Source: Methanolobus sp. UBA474 (GTDB lineage Archaea > Halobacteriota > Methanosarcinia > Methanosarcinales > Methanosarcinaceae). Taken from it: a stretch of DNA of 6,507 nt. The DNA lies in contig DANZ01000071.1 of the NCBI GenBank assembly GCA_002501695.1, forward strand, positions 1 through 6,507, read 5' to 3'. Positions 1 to 5,929 of this stretch are shown in pieces. A program made the translations under genes and the position numbers. Position 1 is the first letter of the stretch; the number at the start of each line of letters is the position of its first letter. The notes below the pieces were generated by a model that worked only from the letters and a program-made list of their open reading frames with translations, did not search any database and was not told the DNA's origin.

Positions 1-133
1 CAACACCCATTTTCCTGGCTATCTCTACCTTTCCACCGCTGCCCCAGACAGTTACTTCATAGCCGTTATCCTTTAAGAAACGGGTGAACCACTGTCCCAT
101 CTCCCCCGTGCCGCCGATAATGAGCACTTTCAA
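1..133 (-). CDS. tyrA: Prephenate dehydrogenase, N-terminal fragment (partial)
   Basis: The first 44 codons of a gene that continues beyond the left edge. Translation from a TTG at 133-131 gives an N-terminus with a Rossmann dinucleotide-binding loop, IIGGTGEMG at residues 5-13, followed by an amphipathic helix and a beta strand ending VTVWG. This is the usual opening of archaeal prephenate dehydrogenases, which oxidatively decarboxylate prephenate to 4-hydroxyphenylpyruvate for tyrosine synthesis in the cytoplasm. The TTG start is chosen because GGAGGG (148-143) lies 9 nt upstream; the next ATG, at codon 12, would cut the nucleotide-binding loop. The start overlaps the aroE stop codon, so translation is probably coupled. 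The catalytic domain is not visible, so another small NAD(P)-binding dehydrogenase cannot be strictly excluded. The assignment rests on the N-terminal motif plus the aromatic operon context. Confidence 0.8.
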   Translation of the reverse strand, partial: MKVLIIGGTGEMGQWFTRFLKDNGYEVTVWGSGGKVEIARKMGV

Positions 134-951
134 ACCCGTAGTCCCTCCAGGACAGCTTTTCTCATGATGTCCACCGGAGGCTCAACTCCTGTCCATATCC
201 TGAAAGCCTCAGCTCCCTGATGAACAAGCATCATAACCCCATTGACAGTTTTGGCGCCGGCAAGCTTTGCTTCTTTGAGCAGGCGGGTTTCAAGAGGGTT
301 ATAGACTATATCGAATACAGTGAGATCAGGATGCATCTCCCGGGAGGTCGCAATAGTGCCTTCAGTATCAGGATGCATGCCAAGGACCGTGCAGTTCACA
401 AGTATGTCGCTTTCTCTGATCAATAACCCCAGATCATCAAAGCCGCATCCTCTGGCTTTGCCCACCTGCGATACGTCAGCCGCCAGCTCAACTGCCTTAT
501 CAGCCGTTCTGTTGGCGATAGTGACACTGGCACCCTCCTTGGCGAACTGGAAAGCGACAGCACGAGCTGCGCCACCTGCACCGGCTATCAGCACCTGGGA
601 GCCCTTTATATCGACACCTTCCTCCTCCAGCGCTCGTTTAGCACCTAGGCCGTCTGTGTTATACCCTTTCATACCATCCCTGAAGTCAACGGTATTCACA
701 GCCCCGATCGCAGCCGCCAGCGGGTCAGCATCCACTATTCTCAGTGCTTCCTGCTTCAGGGGTATGGTAAGGTTGACGCCGCCAAACCCCATGGCTTTTG
801 CACCCGCAAGTGCGTCCTTGAGATCCTCTCTGCTCACCCTGAAAGCATGATACGTGCATTCCATACCAAGGGCCTCAAACGCTGAATTATGCATTGCGGG
901 AGACCGGGAATGGCCTACAGGGTCCCCAAAAACAGCGAAAACGGTTCTCAA
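130..951 (-). CDS. aroE: Shikimate dehydrogenase (NADP+)
   Basis: Reversibly reduces 3-dehydroshikimate to shikimate with NADPH, the fourth step of this route to chorismate; cytoplasmic. The 273 residues match the usual AroE length. Seen in the sequence: the substrate-binding N-terminus with GHSRSPAMHN (13-22), NLTIPLK with the catalytic Lys66, NTDG with Asp100, the glycine-rich NADP loop GAGGAAR (124-130), and NRT (147-149), typical of NADP preference. The GM-containing loop reads NCTVLGM, where most family members have a proline in place of Val189. The start is TTG at 951-949, supported by GGAG (963-960) 8 nt upstream and by the complete N-terminal strand it provides. The start overlaps the aroD stop in a TTGA arrangement, and the gene's own stop overlaps the tyrA start the same way. 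Identity is secure from motifs and context. Confidence 0.96.
   Translation of the reverse strand: MRTVFAVFGDPVGHSRSPAMHNSAFEALGMECTYHAFRVSREDLKDALAGAKAMGFGGVNLTIPLKQEALRIVDADPLAAAIGAVNTVDFRDGMKGYNTDGLGAKRALEEEGVDIKGSQVLIAGAGGAARAVAFQFAKEGASVTIANRTADKAVELAADVSQVGKARGCGFDDLGLLIRESDILVNCTVLGMHPDTEGTIATSREMHPDLTVFDIVYNPLETRLLKEAKLAGAKTVNGVMMLVHQGAEAFRIWTGVEPPVDIMRKAVLEGLRV
143..148 (-). promoter_or_regulatory. Shine-Dalgarno deciding the TTG start of tyrA
   Basis: Minus-strand GGAGGG, 9 nt upstream of the TTG at 133-131 and inside the 3' end of aroE. It is a strong match to the anti-SD and supports starting tyrA at this TTG. Confidence 0.75.
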
Positions 952-1652
952 AAGAGTATCTCCAGGACTGACTTGAGTTGATGGATCTGTATCTGCCCGG
1001 GTGCCACAGCTTTGCCTATGGAGCCGTATGTAAGGACGGACCCGTAGCAGGGTGCAACCATCCTTGTGTGCTTACCGATATCTCCCATGGCTATTGTGCA
1101 GACCGCTTTCTCTGCATCGAGGGTCACCTGCAGCAGATCAAGCGTGTCCTGCATGGACCGGGGCATTACTGCCAGTTTTGCGATATCCGCACCGGCCTTG
1201 AACGATCTGTTAAGGATACTCTTCATCTCTGCAACAGCAGGCGTAGACTCAAATTCATGTGAGGATACGATCACAGTCTTTCCGGCAGCCTTTGTCATTT
1301 TGATGAGTGATTCCCTATGATCTGCATTTGTGGAAAGTTCGATATCCACCGCATCGGTCACTGAAATAGCCTGTCCGAGCAGTTCTATCCTGGCGTCCTC
1401 ATTCCCTGACCATTTGCCGCCATCCGATTGTAATCTATTGGTTGCAATACATGGTAGGCCTGTACTCGCTCTTATCTTTCGGATCGTATCCTTCATCTCA
1501 TCCGGGCCGCTGAACTCCAGCAGGTCAAGACGAAGCTCCAGCAGGTCAGCACCCAGCCATTTAGCGGCCCTGGCGCTTTCCACCGGCTCTTCAAAGATGA
1601 CCGAAACTATGCCGGGTCTTTTCCCAAGGTCAAAGCTGCCGATCTTAGCCAT
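948..1652 (-). CDS. aroD: Type I 3-dehydroquinate dehydratase
   Basis: Dehydrates 3-dehydroquinate to 3-dehydroshikimate through a Schiff base. The 234 residues fit a type I (TIM-barrel) enzyme. Visible landmarks are LELRLD (38-43, the conserved Glu/Arg/Asp strand), SSHEF with catalytic His132, DIAKLAVMP with Schiff-base Lys159, Arg197 in HTRMV, and the C-terminal APGQ (217-220). By eye-alignment to the E. coli enzyme, the third acidic residue (Glu86 there) corresponds to Asp77 here, a conservative change. The start is ATG at 1652, with AGGTG 5 nt upstream. The gene lies 12 nt after aroB', and its TGA stop overlaps the aroE TTG start. It belongs to the aromatic operon. Confidence 0.96.
   Translation of the reverse strand: MAKIGSFDLGKRPGIVSVIFEEPVESARAAKWLGADLLELRLDLLEFSGPDEMKDTIRKIRASTGLPCIATNRLQSDGGKWSGNEDARIELLGQAISVTDAVDIELSTNADHRESLIKMTKAAGKTVIVSSHEFESTPAVAEMKSILNRSFKAGADIAKLAVMPRSMQDTLDLLQVTLDAEKAVCTIAMGDIGKHTRMVAPCYGSVLTYGSIGKAVAPGQIQIHQLKSVLEILF
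960..963 (-). promoter_or_regulatory. Shine-Dalgarno deciding the TTG start of aroE
   Basis: Minus-strand GGAG within TGGAGAT, 8 nt upstream of the TTG at 951-949 and inside the last codons of aroD. It supports the TTG start and reinitiation after aroD termination. Confidence 0.7.
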
Positions 1653-1664
1653 CGTGACACCTGT

Positions 1665-2807
1665 CTATTTTTCAATGATCGTTTCTTCTATCTTCATCCC
1701 GAAGTGGCGGCCGATATCCTCCGAGTGCACGAGTATCTCGTCACCCACCTTAAGGTCGGTCACAGATATGGGGTTCTTGTCTTTTGTAACAAGTTTGATG
1801 GTCTCGGCATTCTGCAGTATGTTCTTGACGATCTTGCCGCCGAGGTCCGCTTCCACAAGTATCAGCGGCCTTCTTTCGATCTTTACCCGGCCAACGACCC
1901 CTGATCTCTGCTTGCCTTCCACATCCACGATGGTCACCTCATCCCCTGCCTTAAGCTCGGAAAGGTAGCGGGTCTTCTCACCCACTTTGACATAGGCGTG
2001 TACGGCACCGGCATTGACCCGGAAGGGGCGGGATGCCACATAGGGGCTTTCCTCGGATTCAGAGTGCACCAGGAACATGCCGTTTGCCTGCGAGCCCACA
2101 AGCATGCCCTCTCCCCTGACCATCAGGTTGCATGTATCCACGCAGACCCGGTCTCCCATTCCGATGGGATCGACCCTTGTGACAATGGCAGATCTGAGCT
2201 CAAGTTCTTTTACACCTGCATTCTCTGCAAAGGTGGCGGTTTTCTTTATCTGGTTCAGGTCCCGTGTGTCCAGAAGCACTCCGTCAGCACCGTGTTCCAT
2301 TGTCGCAAAGGCGAGCTTTGCCTCTTCAGAGTTCTTTACACCGGATATTAATTTCACATCTTTCTTCTGCAATCCGGCTATAAGGTTCTCAAGCGGGATC
2401 ACCTGCCAGTCAGTTCCGACAGTGATCAGATAATCGCAGATATTGCCCAGCTCCGCAGCGAAGTTCTCATATTCCTTGTTGCGGATGATAACGTATCCTG
2501 CAACCTTGATCCCCTTTTCTTTAAGCCGGATGGCTGTTGTGACATCAAGGGAGCATCCGTAATCAGGTGGAAGCGGTTTTGCGCCGTCTCCTTCCCCTCC
2601 TTTTCCCACAACTATGATGTCAGCCCCGGATTTATTGTCATAGGCAAAGGCTGCGACCTTCACGTTCCCGAGTTCCTTGACCCGGCTTACGTCCGCACCA
2701 TTGACAAGTATGCAATCTACACCGGATTCAATACCTGTTGTGATCACTATCTTCCTGTCATCCCAGTTCCCTTCATCGGCCTTTATCCAAATCATCTTAT
2801 CCTTCAT
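1665..2807 (-). CDS. aroB': 3-dehydroquinate synthase II (archaeal type)
   Basis: Converts 2-amino-3,7-dideoxy-D-threo-hept-6-ulosonate (ADH) to 3-dehydroquinate by NAD-dependent oxidative deamination and cyclisation, replacing bacterial AroB in archaea that lack DAHP synthase. At 380 residues it is slightly longer than the Methanocaldococcus homologue (about 360). Characteristic stretches are the opening IWIKADEGNW (6-15), PIGMGDRVCVDTC (214-226), GEGMLVGS (232-239), RPFRVNAGAVHAYV (260-273) and the C-terminal GRHFGMKIEETIIEK. Two similar LKxGDE segments (285-290 and 352-357) suggest a repeated beta fold in the C-terminal half. The start is ATG at 2807 with GGAAGTG 5 nt upstream; Met5 is a less likely alternative. 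The gene follows aroA' by 34 nt, consistent with sequential enzymes made from one transcript. Confidence 0.96.
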   Translation of the reverse strand: MKDKMIWIKADEGNWDDRKIVITTGIESGVDCILVNGADVSRVKELGNVKVAAFAYDNKSGADIIVVGKGGEGDGAKPLPPDYGCSLDVTTAIRLKEKGIKVAGYVIIRNKEYENFAAELGNICDYLITVGTDWQVIPLENLIAGLQKKDVKLISGVKNSEEAKLAFATMEHGADGVLLDTRDLNQIKKTATFAENAGVKELELRSAIVTRVDPIGMGDRVCVDTCNLMVRGEGMLVGSQANGMFLVHSESEESPYVASRPFRVNAGAVHAYVKVGEKTRYLSELKAGDEVTIVDVEGKQRSGVVGRVKIERRPLILVEADLGGKIVKNILQNAETIKLVTKDKNPISVTDLKVGDEILVHSEDIGRHFGMKIEETIIEK

Positions 2808-2841
2808 ATGAGCACTTCCAGATGTACTGGCTTTATCTCTC

Positions 2842-3639
2842 TTATTTGAGCATTTCCAGCGCTTCTTCTACAGTCCTGTTGAAGTGCACTATCTCTGTTA
2901 TAGCTTTTGTAATTTTTGTAGGATCCTCATGCTGGAACACGTTCCTTCCGATAGCAACTCCCCGTGCGCCACCATCCATTGATCCCCTGATCATCTCGAG
3001 GAACTCCTCGTCTGTGTTCGTTTTTGGCCCTCCTGCTATGACCACAGGCACCGGGCATCCTCTTACGACATCCCTGAACGTATCGGGGTCCCCTGTGTAA
3101 AGTGTTTTTACTACATCGGCACCGAGCTCGGCGCCAACCCGCGCTACATGGGCAACAAGTTCGGCGTCATGGGGGTTTTCTATATCCTTCCCGCGTGGGT
3201 ACATCATCGCCAGCAGAGGCATTCCCCAGTAATCGCACTGCTCGGATACCGTTCCAAGCTGCCTGAGCTGGTCAGACTCTGTTTCGGAACCCACATTGAT
3301 GTGGATGGATACGGCATCAGCTCCCATTTTCACCACTTCTTCCACCGAGCAGACCTGCACCTTGTTATTTGGGTCCGGTCCCAGTGCAGTTGAAGCGCTG
3401 ATGTGTACGATCAGTCCAACATCATGCCCGTATCCTCTGTGTCCGTGTGTCACTATTCCCTTTTGCATCAGCACTGCATCCGCTCCGCCTTCAGCAACTT
3501 TGTTTATGGATTCAGGTACATCTATCAGTCCCTTTATAGGTCCGTTGGACATCCCATGGTCCATGGGGATGATTACCATGTTCCTGCTGTCCCTGTGCAT
3601 TATTCTCTCGATGCGTATCTTCTTTCCAATTCCCGTCAT
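2842..3639 (-). CDS. aroA': ADH synthase (2-amino-3,7-dideoxy-D-threo-hept-6-ulosonate synthase), class I aldolase family
   Basis: A Schiff-base aldolase/transaldolase that joins L-aspartate semialdehyde with a 6-deoxy-5-ketofructose-1-phosphate-derived unit to make ADH, the first step of the archaeal aromatic route. The 265 residues form a DeoC/FbaB-like TIM barrel: PMDHG with Asp27/His28, MMYPRG with Tyr147, DVVKTLYTG with Schiff-base Lys178, phosphate-binding IAGGPK (201-206) and GRNVFQ (231-236). The Asp/Tyr/Lys spacing matches the catalytic set known for MJ0400 (Asp33, Tyr153, Lys184), offset by 6. Such proteins are often annotated as fructose-bisphosphate aldolase; the adjacent DHQ synthase II favours the ADH synthase role. 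The start is ATG at 3639, with GGAAGG (3654-3649) 9 nt upstream. It is the first gene of the operon, behind a recognisable TATA box. Confidence 0.93.
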   Translation of the reverse strand: MTGIGKKIRIERIMHRDSRNMVIIPMDHGMSNGPIKGLIDVPESINKVAEGGADAVLMQKGIVTHGHRGYGHDVGLIVHISASTALGPDPNNKVQVCSVEEVVKMGADAVSIHINVGSETESDQLRQLGTVSEQCDYWGMPLLAMMYPRGKDIENPHDAELVAHVARVGAELGADVVKTLYTGDPDTFRDVVRGCPVPVVIAGGPKTNTDEEFLEMIRGSMDGGARGVAIGRNVFQHEDPTKITKAITEIVHFNRTVEEALEMLK

Positions 3640-3678
3640 TGTCTTATGCCTTCCGTTTATTTGTGAATGGTATGCAGG

Positions 3679-3708
3679 ATGTCAATCACCCATGCTAGCA
3701 TGTGACAT
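3679..3708. promoter_or_regulatory. Nested inverted repeat at the predicted aro transcription start (candidate operator or leader hairpin)
   Basis: A perfect 12-bp palindrome, CATGCTAGCATG (3691-3702), is accompanied by outer arms ATGTCA (3679-3684) and TGACAT (3703-3708). The outer arms are also inverted repeats; one abuts the palindrome and the other is separated by 6 nt. The element sits over the start site expected from the upstream TATA box, where an archaeal repressor could block polymerase, or where the leader RNA could fold. The symmetry is seen directly; a regulatory role is inference. A 12-bp palindrome alone is expected about once or twice by chance in 6.5 kb, so position and the outer arms carry the weight. 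Confidence 0.4.
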
Positions 3709-3723
3709 AGTAGCACGGTCAAC

Positions 3724-3733
3724 TATTTAAAGG
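3724..3733 (-). promoter_or_regulatory. Archaeal TATA box for the aro operon
   Basis: Read on the minus strand this is CCTTTAAATA, a close match to the archaeal TATA element, in the 142-nt gap between the KaiC-like gene and aroA'. With the usual spacing of about 25-28 nt from the box centre to the start, transcription would begin near 3700, giving a leader of about 60 nt that contains the aroA' Shine-Dalgarno. The BRE upstream is weak (ACAACC). The start site is inferred from spacing only. Confidence 0.65.
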
Positions 3734-3781
3734 TTGTGTGCAGCGCATGTTACGGGTCTTTAGTTTTCAAAGGACATCCTA

Positions 3782-5149
3782 TCAGGCGTCTTTCTGAAAA
3801 CCGGATATCCTGATACCTTCACCTGTGATCTCATAGCTGATGAGGCGCTTTTCGTGGTTCGTACCATGGCTTTTTAAAATGTAGAAGGATTTTGTTATTT
3901 CGCCCTTGTTCTCCGTGTGTCTCAGGAGCAGAAGATTGTCAACTATGGGCGAAATGGGAATTGGCGCTGCAAGCAGATCGTTCCCTGCCGCCGCGTTACT
4001 GCTGATGAACATGGAAGTTACTTCCCTGTTCTTAAAGAGTCTGATGAGATTGGAGATATGCTCCCTTTTGTGAGTGCTGTTATCATATACATAGTCAAAA
4101 CCCGATATGTCGTCAAGAAGCATTCTCTTTGCTCCTGTCGTCTCTATGAGTTCCATAAGCTGCACTGCGTGCTTGCAGACATTGACCTCTGCAGGAGGTA
4201 TATACAGCATTCTGATAAGTCCTTTATCTTCCATTCCTTTAAGATCCATTCCTGCATTTGCCGCGTAATTACGCAATTCCTGCGGAGTTTCCTCGAAACT
4301 GGTTATGATGCCGGGTTCTCCGTTCATGGCGCCATGTACAATGAACTGCAGTCCCAGCAAAGTCTTGCCGGTACCTGTATTGCCTGCCAGGAGCGTCGAG
4401 GAACCCCTGAAAAGCCCCCCTCCCATGAATTCATCCAGCTGCGCTATTCCGGATCCTGTTCTTTGTACGCTGCTAGAGTTATCAGCTACCAGGTGTCCCA
4501 GCCGCGGATAAACATCCGCTCCTGAACTTGATATCTCAAAAGAATGCTCTCCCTCGATATAACTGATACTATTGAACTTGATCACCTTTAAGCGGCGGTC
4601 AGTATGCATCCGGCCTATCTCCTGGGAGAGGTATATCACCCCGTCGGCGATATCGCTGATGACCGACCTGCATACCTCTGCGCTTGTCATCGTACCTGTC
4701 ATGTACACAAGAGCATTCCACTCTCCCATAGCCGTGTTCAGTGAATACATGAACCTTCTCCTTTCAGCTTCGGGAAATCCAAAGCCTATGGGGGTGACCG
4801 GGTCTATCATCACCCGATCAGGTTTCATATTTGCAACAGTATTCCCAAGGTCGACCAGCATTGTAAGAGGGTCTCTCTCGACCGAGCTTATGCTATACGT
4901 GCGGATTTTCAATGATTCGTCGTAGAAATCATACGCAGATAATACCTCTCTTGTAGATCTCTCTGATTTTGAGGTTGGGCACACATACAGTACCTTTTCT
5001 CCCCTGGCAGCGGCATAGCAAAGGCTCTGTAAGCCCAGAGTAGTCCTTCCTGTGCCGGTTTCTCCGGCGAGAAGTAGGGTCGAAGGCCGGGGAATGCCTC
5101 CTCCAAGTACCTTGTCCAGGCCGGGAATACCTGTGGATCTTATTTCCAA
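3782..5149 (-). CDS. Two-domain KaiC/RAD55-family ATPase with degenerate N-terminal domain
   Basis: A 455-residue protein made of two tandem RecA-like KaiC domains (about 1-220 and 228-455). Domain 1 has the GIPGLDKVLGGGIP opening, a Walker A loop GETGTGRT (29-36) in which the usual lysine is arginine, a Walker B-like RVMID (112-116), no Glu-Glu pair after the second strand (PTSKSE instead), and a family-typical end at VYPRL (213-217). Domain 2 has canonical GNTGTGKT (256-263), FEE with Glu286-Glu287, Walker B MLLDD (343-347) and a KaiC-like ending ILKSHGTNH. No signal peptide or membrane segment is seen. The start is TTG at 5149, with GAGAGGA (5162-5156) 6 nt upstream. In archaea such proteins are generally signalling or regulatory ATPases of unknown partner; no clock role should be assumed. 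It precedes the aro operon on the same strand but probably has its own promoter. Confidence 0.88.
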   Translation of the reverse strand: MEIRSTGIPGLDKVLGGGIPRPSTLLLAGETGTGRTTLGLQSLCYAAARGEKVLYVCPTSKSERSTREVLSAYDFYDESLKIRTYSISSVERDPLTMLVDLGNTVANMKPDRVMIDPVTPIGFGFPEAERRRFMYSLNTAMGEWNALVYMTGTMTSAEVCRSVISDIADGVIYLSQEIGRMHTDRRLKVIKFNSISYIEGEHSFEISSSGADVYPRLGHLVADNSSSVQRTGSGIAQLDEFMGGGLFRGSSTLLAGNTGTGKTLLGLQFIVHGAMNGEPGIITSFEETPQELRNYAANAGMDLKGMEDKGLIRMLYIPPAEVNVCKHAVQLMELIETTGAKRMLLDDISGFDYVYDNSTHKREHISNLIRLFKNREVTSMFISSNAAAGNDLLAAPIPISPIVDNLLLLRHTENKGEITKSFYILKSHGTNHEKRLISYEITGEGIRISGFQKDA

Positions 5150-5155
5150 AGCAAT

Positions 5156-5162
5156 TCCTCTC
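5156..5162 (-). promoter_or_regulatory. Shine-Dalgarno deciding the TTG start of the KaiC-like gene
   Basis: Minus-strand GAGAGGA lies 6 nt before the TTG at 5149-5147. It supports the non-ATG start, which is needed to keep the N-terminal strand of the first KaiC domain (MEIRSTGIPGLD). Confidence 0.7.
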
Positions 5163-5188
5163 TAAATAATACTGTAAACACAGAAATT

Positions 5189-5196
5189 ATATTTAA
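5189..5196 (-). promoter_or_regulatory. TATA-like element for the KaiC-like gene
   Basis: On the minus strand this reads TTAAATAT, preceded by AAGA. Standard archaeal spacing puts the start near 5165, leaving a leader of about 15 nt that just includes the GAGAGGA Shine-Dalgarno before the TTG start. The match and spacing are good, but the region is AT-rich, so chance matches are possible. Confidence 0.5.
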
Positions 5197-5324
5197 TCTT
5201 GTCAAATTCCCTCTTCCTGATATAGTTTGTATCTGGATTTACTTAATACTATGTTTCTTATATGGATGGAATATGAAATAGTCTTATAGCGCAAGTTACA
5301 ATATGAATAATATTATCTGTCATC

Positions 5325-5332
5325 TTTAAATA
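5325..5332 (+). promoter_or_regulatory. TATA box for guaAa
   Basis: TTTAAATA, centred 30 nt before the guaAa ATG. Usual spacing places the start at about 5351-5356, so the transcript would have a leader of only a few nucleotides or be nearly leaderless. An AAGGG that could serve as a ribosome binding site (5347-5351) lies 7 nt before the ATG and may be only partly transcribed. A more distal start would include it. Confidence 0.65.
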
Positions 5333-5358
5333 TCATCATAAAATAAAAGGGCAAGCAT

Positions 5359-5928
5359 ATGAGAACATTAAAGATCCTTGTAATTAACAACTACGGACAG
5401 TTCTGTCATCTTATACACCGTGCAGTTCGCGACCTTGATATGGACACCGGGATAATCTCAAACACTCTTTCCGTCGAAGACATCCTTGACCAGGAGCCTG
5501 ACGGTCTGATATTGAGCGGGGGTCCCACATTGGAGCGTGCAGGCAACTGTCCGGAGTATCTGGAGAGTATTGATATTCCCATACTGGGCATTTGCCTCGG
5601 ACACCAGGTCATAGCCAGGACATTTGGCGGAGAGGTCCGCAAGGGCAGCTCGGGAGGTTATGCCGATGTGGAGATCGAGATAGTGGATGAGGATGACATC
5701 CTCAAAGGGCTTGGCCCCAGGACTCACGTATGGGCTTCTCATGCAGATGAGGTCAGCGTGCTCCCCGAGGATTTCATAAGGCTTGCAAGGTCCTCCGTAT
5801 GCGAGATAGAGGCTATGAAGCATTCCGAAAGGCCTATTTACGGTGTACAGTGGCATCCGGAAGTCGCACACACGGAAAAAGGGGAAAAGCTTCTTATGAA
5901 TTTCTTTGAGGTATGTGAGGAATACTAG
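5359..5928 (+). CDS. guaAa: GMP synthase subunit A (glutamine amidotransferase)
   Basis: A class I glutaminase that releases ammonia from glutamine and passes it to the separate ATP-pyrophosphatase subunit (GuaAb), which aminates XMP to GMP. In bacteria the two parts are fused; the 189-residue stand-alone form is typical of archaea. Motifs: NNYGQFCHLIHRAVRDL at the N-terminus (10-26), LSGGPTLERAG (52-62), nucleophile Cys79 in GICLGHQ, SHADEV (127-132), and His166/Glu168 in QWHPE completing the triad. The start is ATG at 5359, where the conserved N-terminus begins. No guaAb is in this window. The gene ends 1 nt before the convergent srp54 stop. Confidence 0.96.
   Translation: MRTLKILVINNYGQFCHLIHRAVRDLDMDTGIISNTLSVEDILDQEPDGLILSGGPTLERAGNCPEYLESIDIPILGICLGHQVIARTFGGEVRKGSSGGYADVEIEIVDEDDILKGLGPRTHVWASHADEVSVLPEDFIRLARSSVCEIEAMKHSERPIYGVQWHPEVAHTEKGEKLLMNFFEVCEEY
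5873..5889 (-). terminator. Possible T-rich termination tract for srp54
   Basis: Downstream of the srp54 stop, the minus strand reads TTTTCCCCTTTTTCCG inside the 3' end of guaAa. Archaeal polymerase commonly terminates at such oligo-T stretches without a hairpin. The tract is seen; its function is inferred, and it is also simply guaAa coding sequence for Glu/Lys/Gly codons. Confidence 0.3.
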
Positions 5929-5929
5929 A

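Larger units (their letters stand above)
5150..5358. other. AT-rich divergent intergenic region
   Basis: A 209-nt non-coding spacer between the divergent KaiC-like gene and guaAa, clearly richer in A/T than the flanking genes. It carries a TATA-like element for each direction near its ends. The middle (about 5200-5320) holds only short AT-rich near-repeats such as AATAT-N5-ATATT (5300-5314), which are expected by chance at this composition. I see no tRNA, long hairpin or small ORF with a convincing ribosome binding site. Confidence 0.7.

Noticed and set aside
320..850. Plus-strand open frame of 176 codons opposite aroE
   Set aside because: A low-complexity Ala/Ser/Pro translation typical of an antisense frame; aroE on the other strand is certain.
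1330..1968. Long plus-strand open frame (212 codons) opposite aroD and aroB'
   Set aside because: It is a serine/threonine-rich shadow antisense to two well-supported enzymes that spans the gap between them, with no domain or motif.
2842..3639. Glycolytic fructose-bisphosphate aldolase function for the first aro gene
   Set aside because: The fold and catalytic residues are shared, but operon position directly before DHQ synthase II supports ADH synthase. A dual role cannot be excluded.
3682..3693. Three-codon minus-strand ORF (ATG GGT GAT TGA) in the aro leader, considered as a regulatory leader peptide
   Set aside because: It has no aromatic codons, is too short, may lie at or before the transcription start, and is easily explained by chance.
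3771..3780. AGGA-CA-TCCT inverted repeat just after the KaiC-like stop, considered as a terminator hairpin
   Set aside because: A 4-bp stem with a 2-nt loop cannot form a stable hairpin, and no T tract follows.
3917..4525. Plus-strand open frame of 202 codons opposite the KaiC-like gene
   Set aside because: A Cys/His/Ile-rich translation without recognisable motifs; the opposite strand encodes a complete two-domain ATPase.
5300..5314. AATAT-N5-ATATT inverted repeat upstream of guaAa
   Set aside because: Five-base arms of A/T in an AT-rich spacer are expected by chance.
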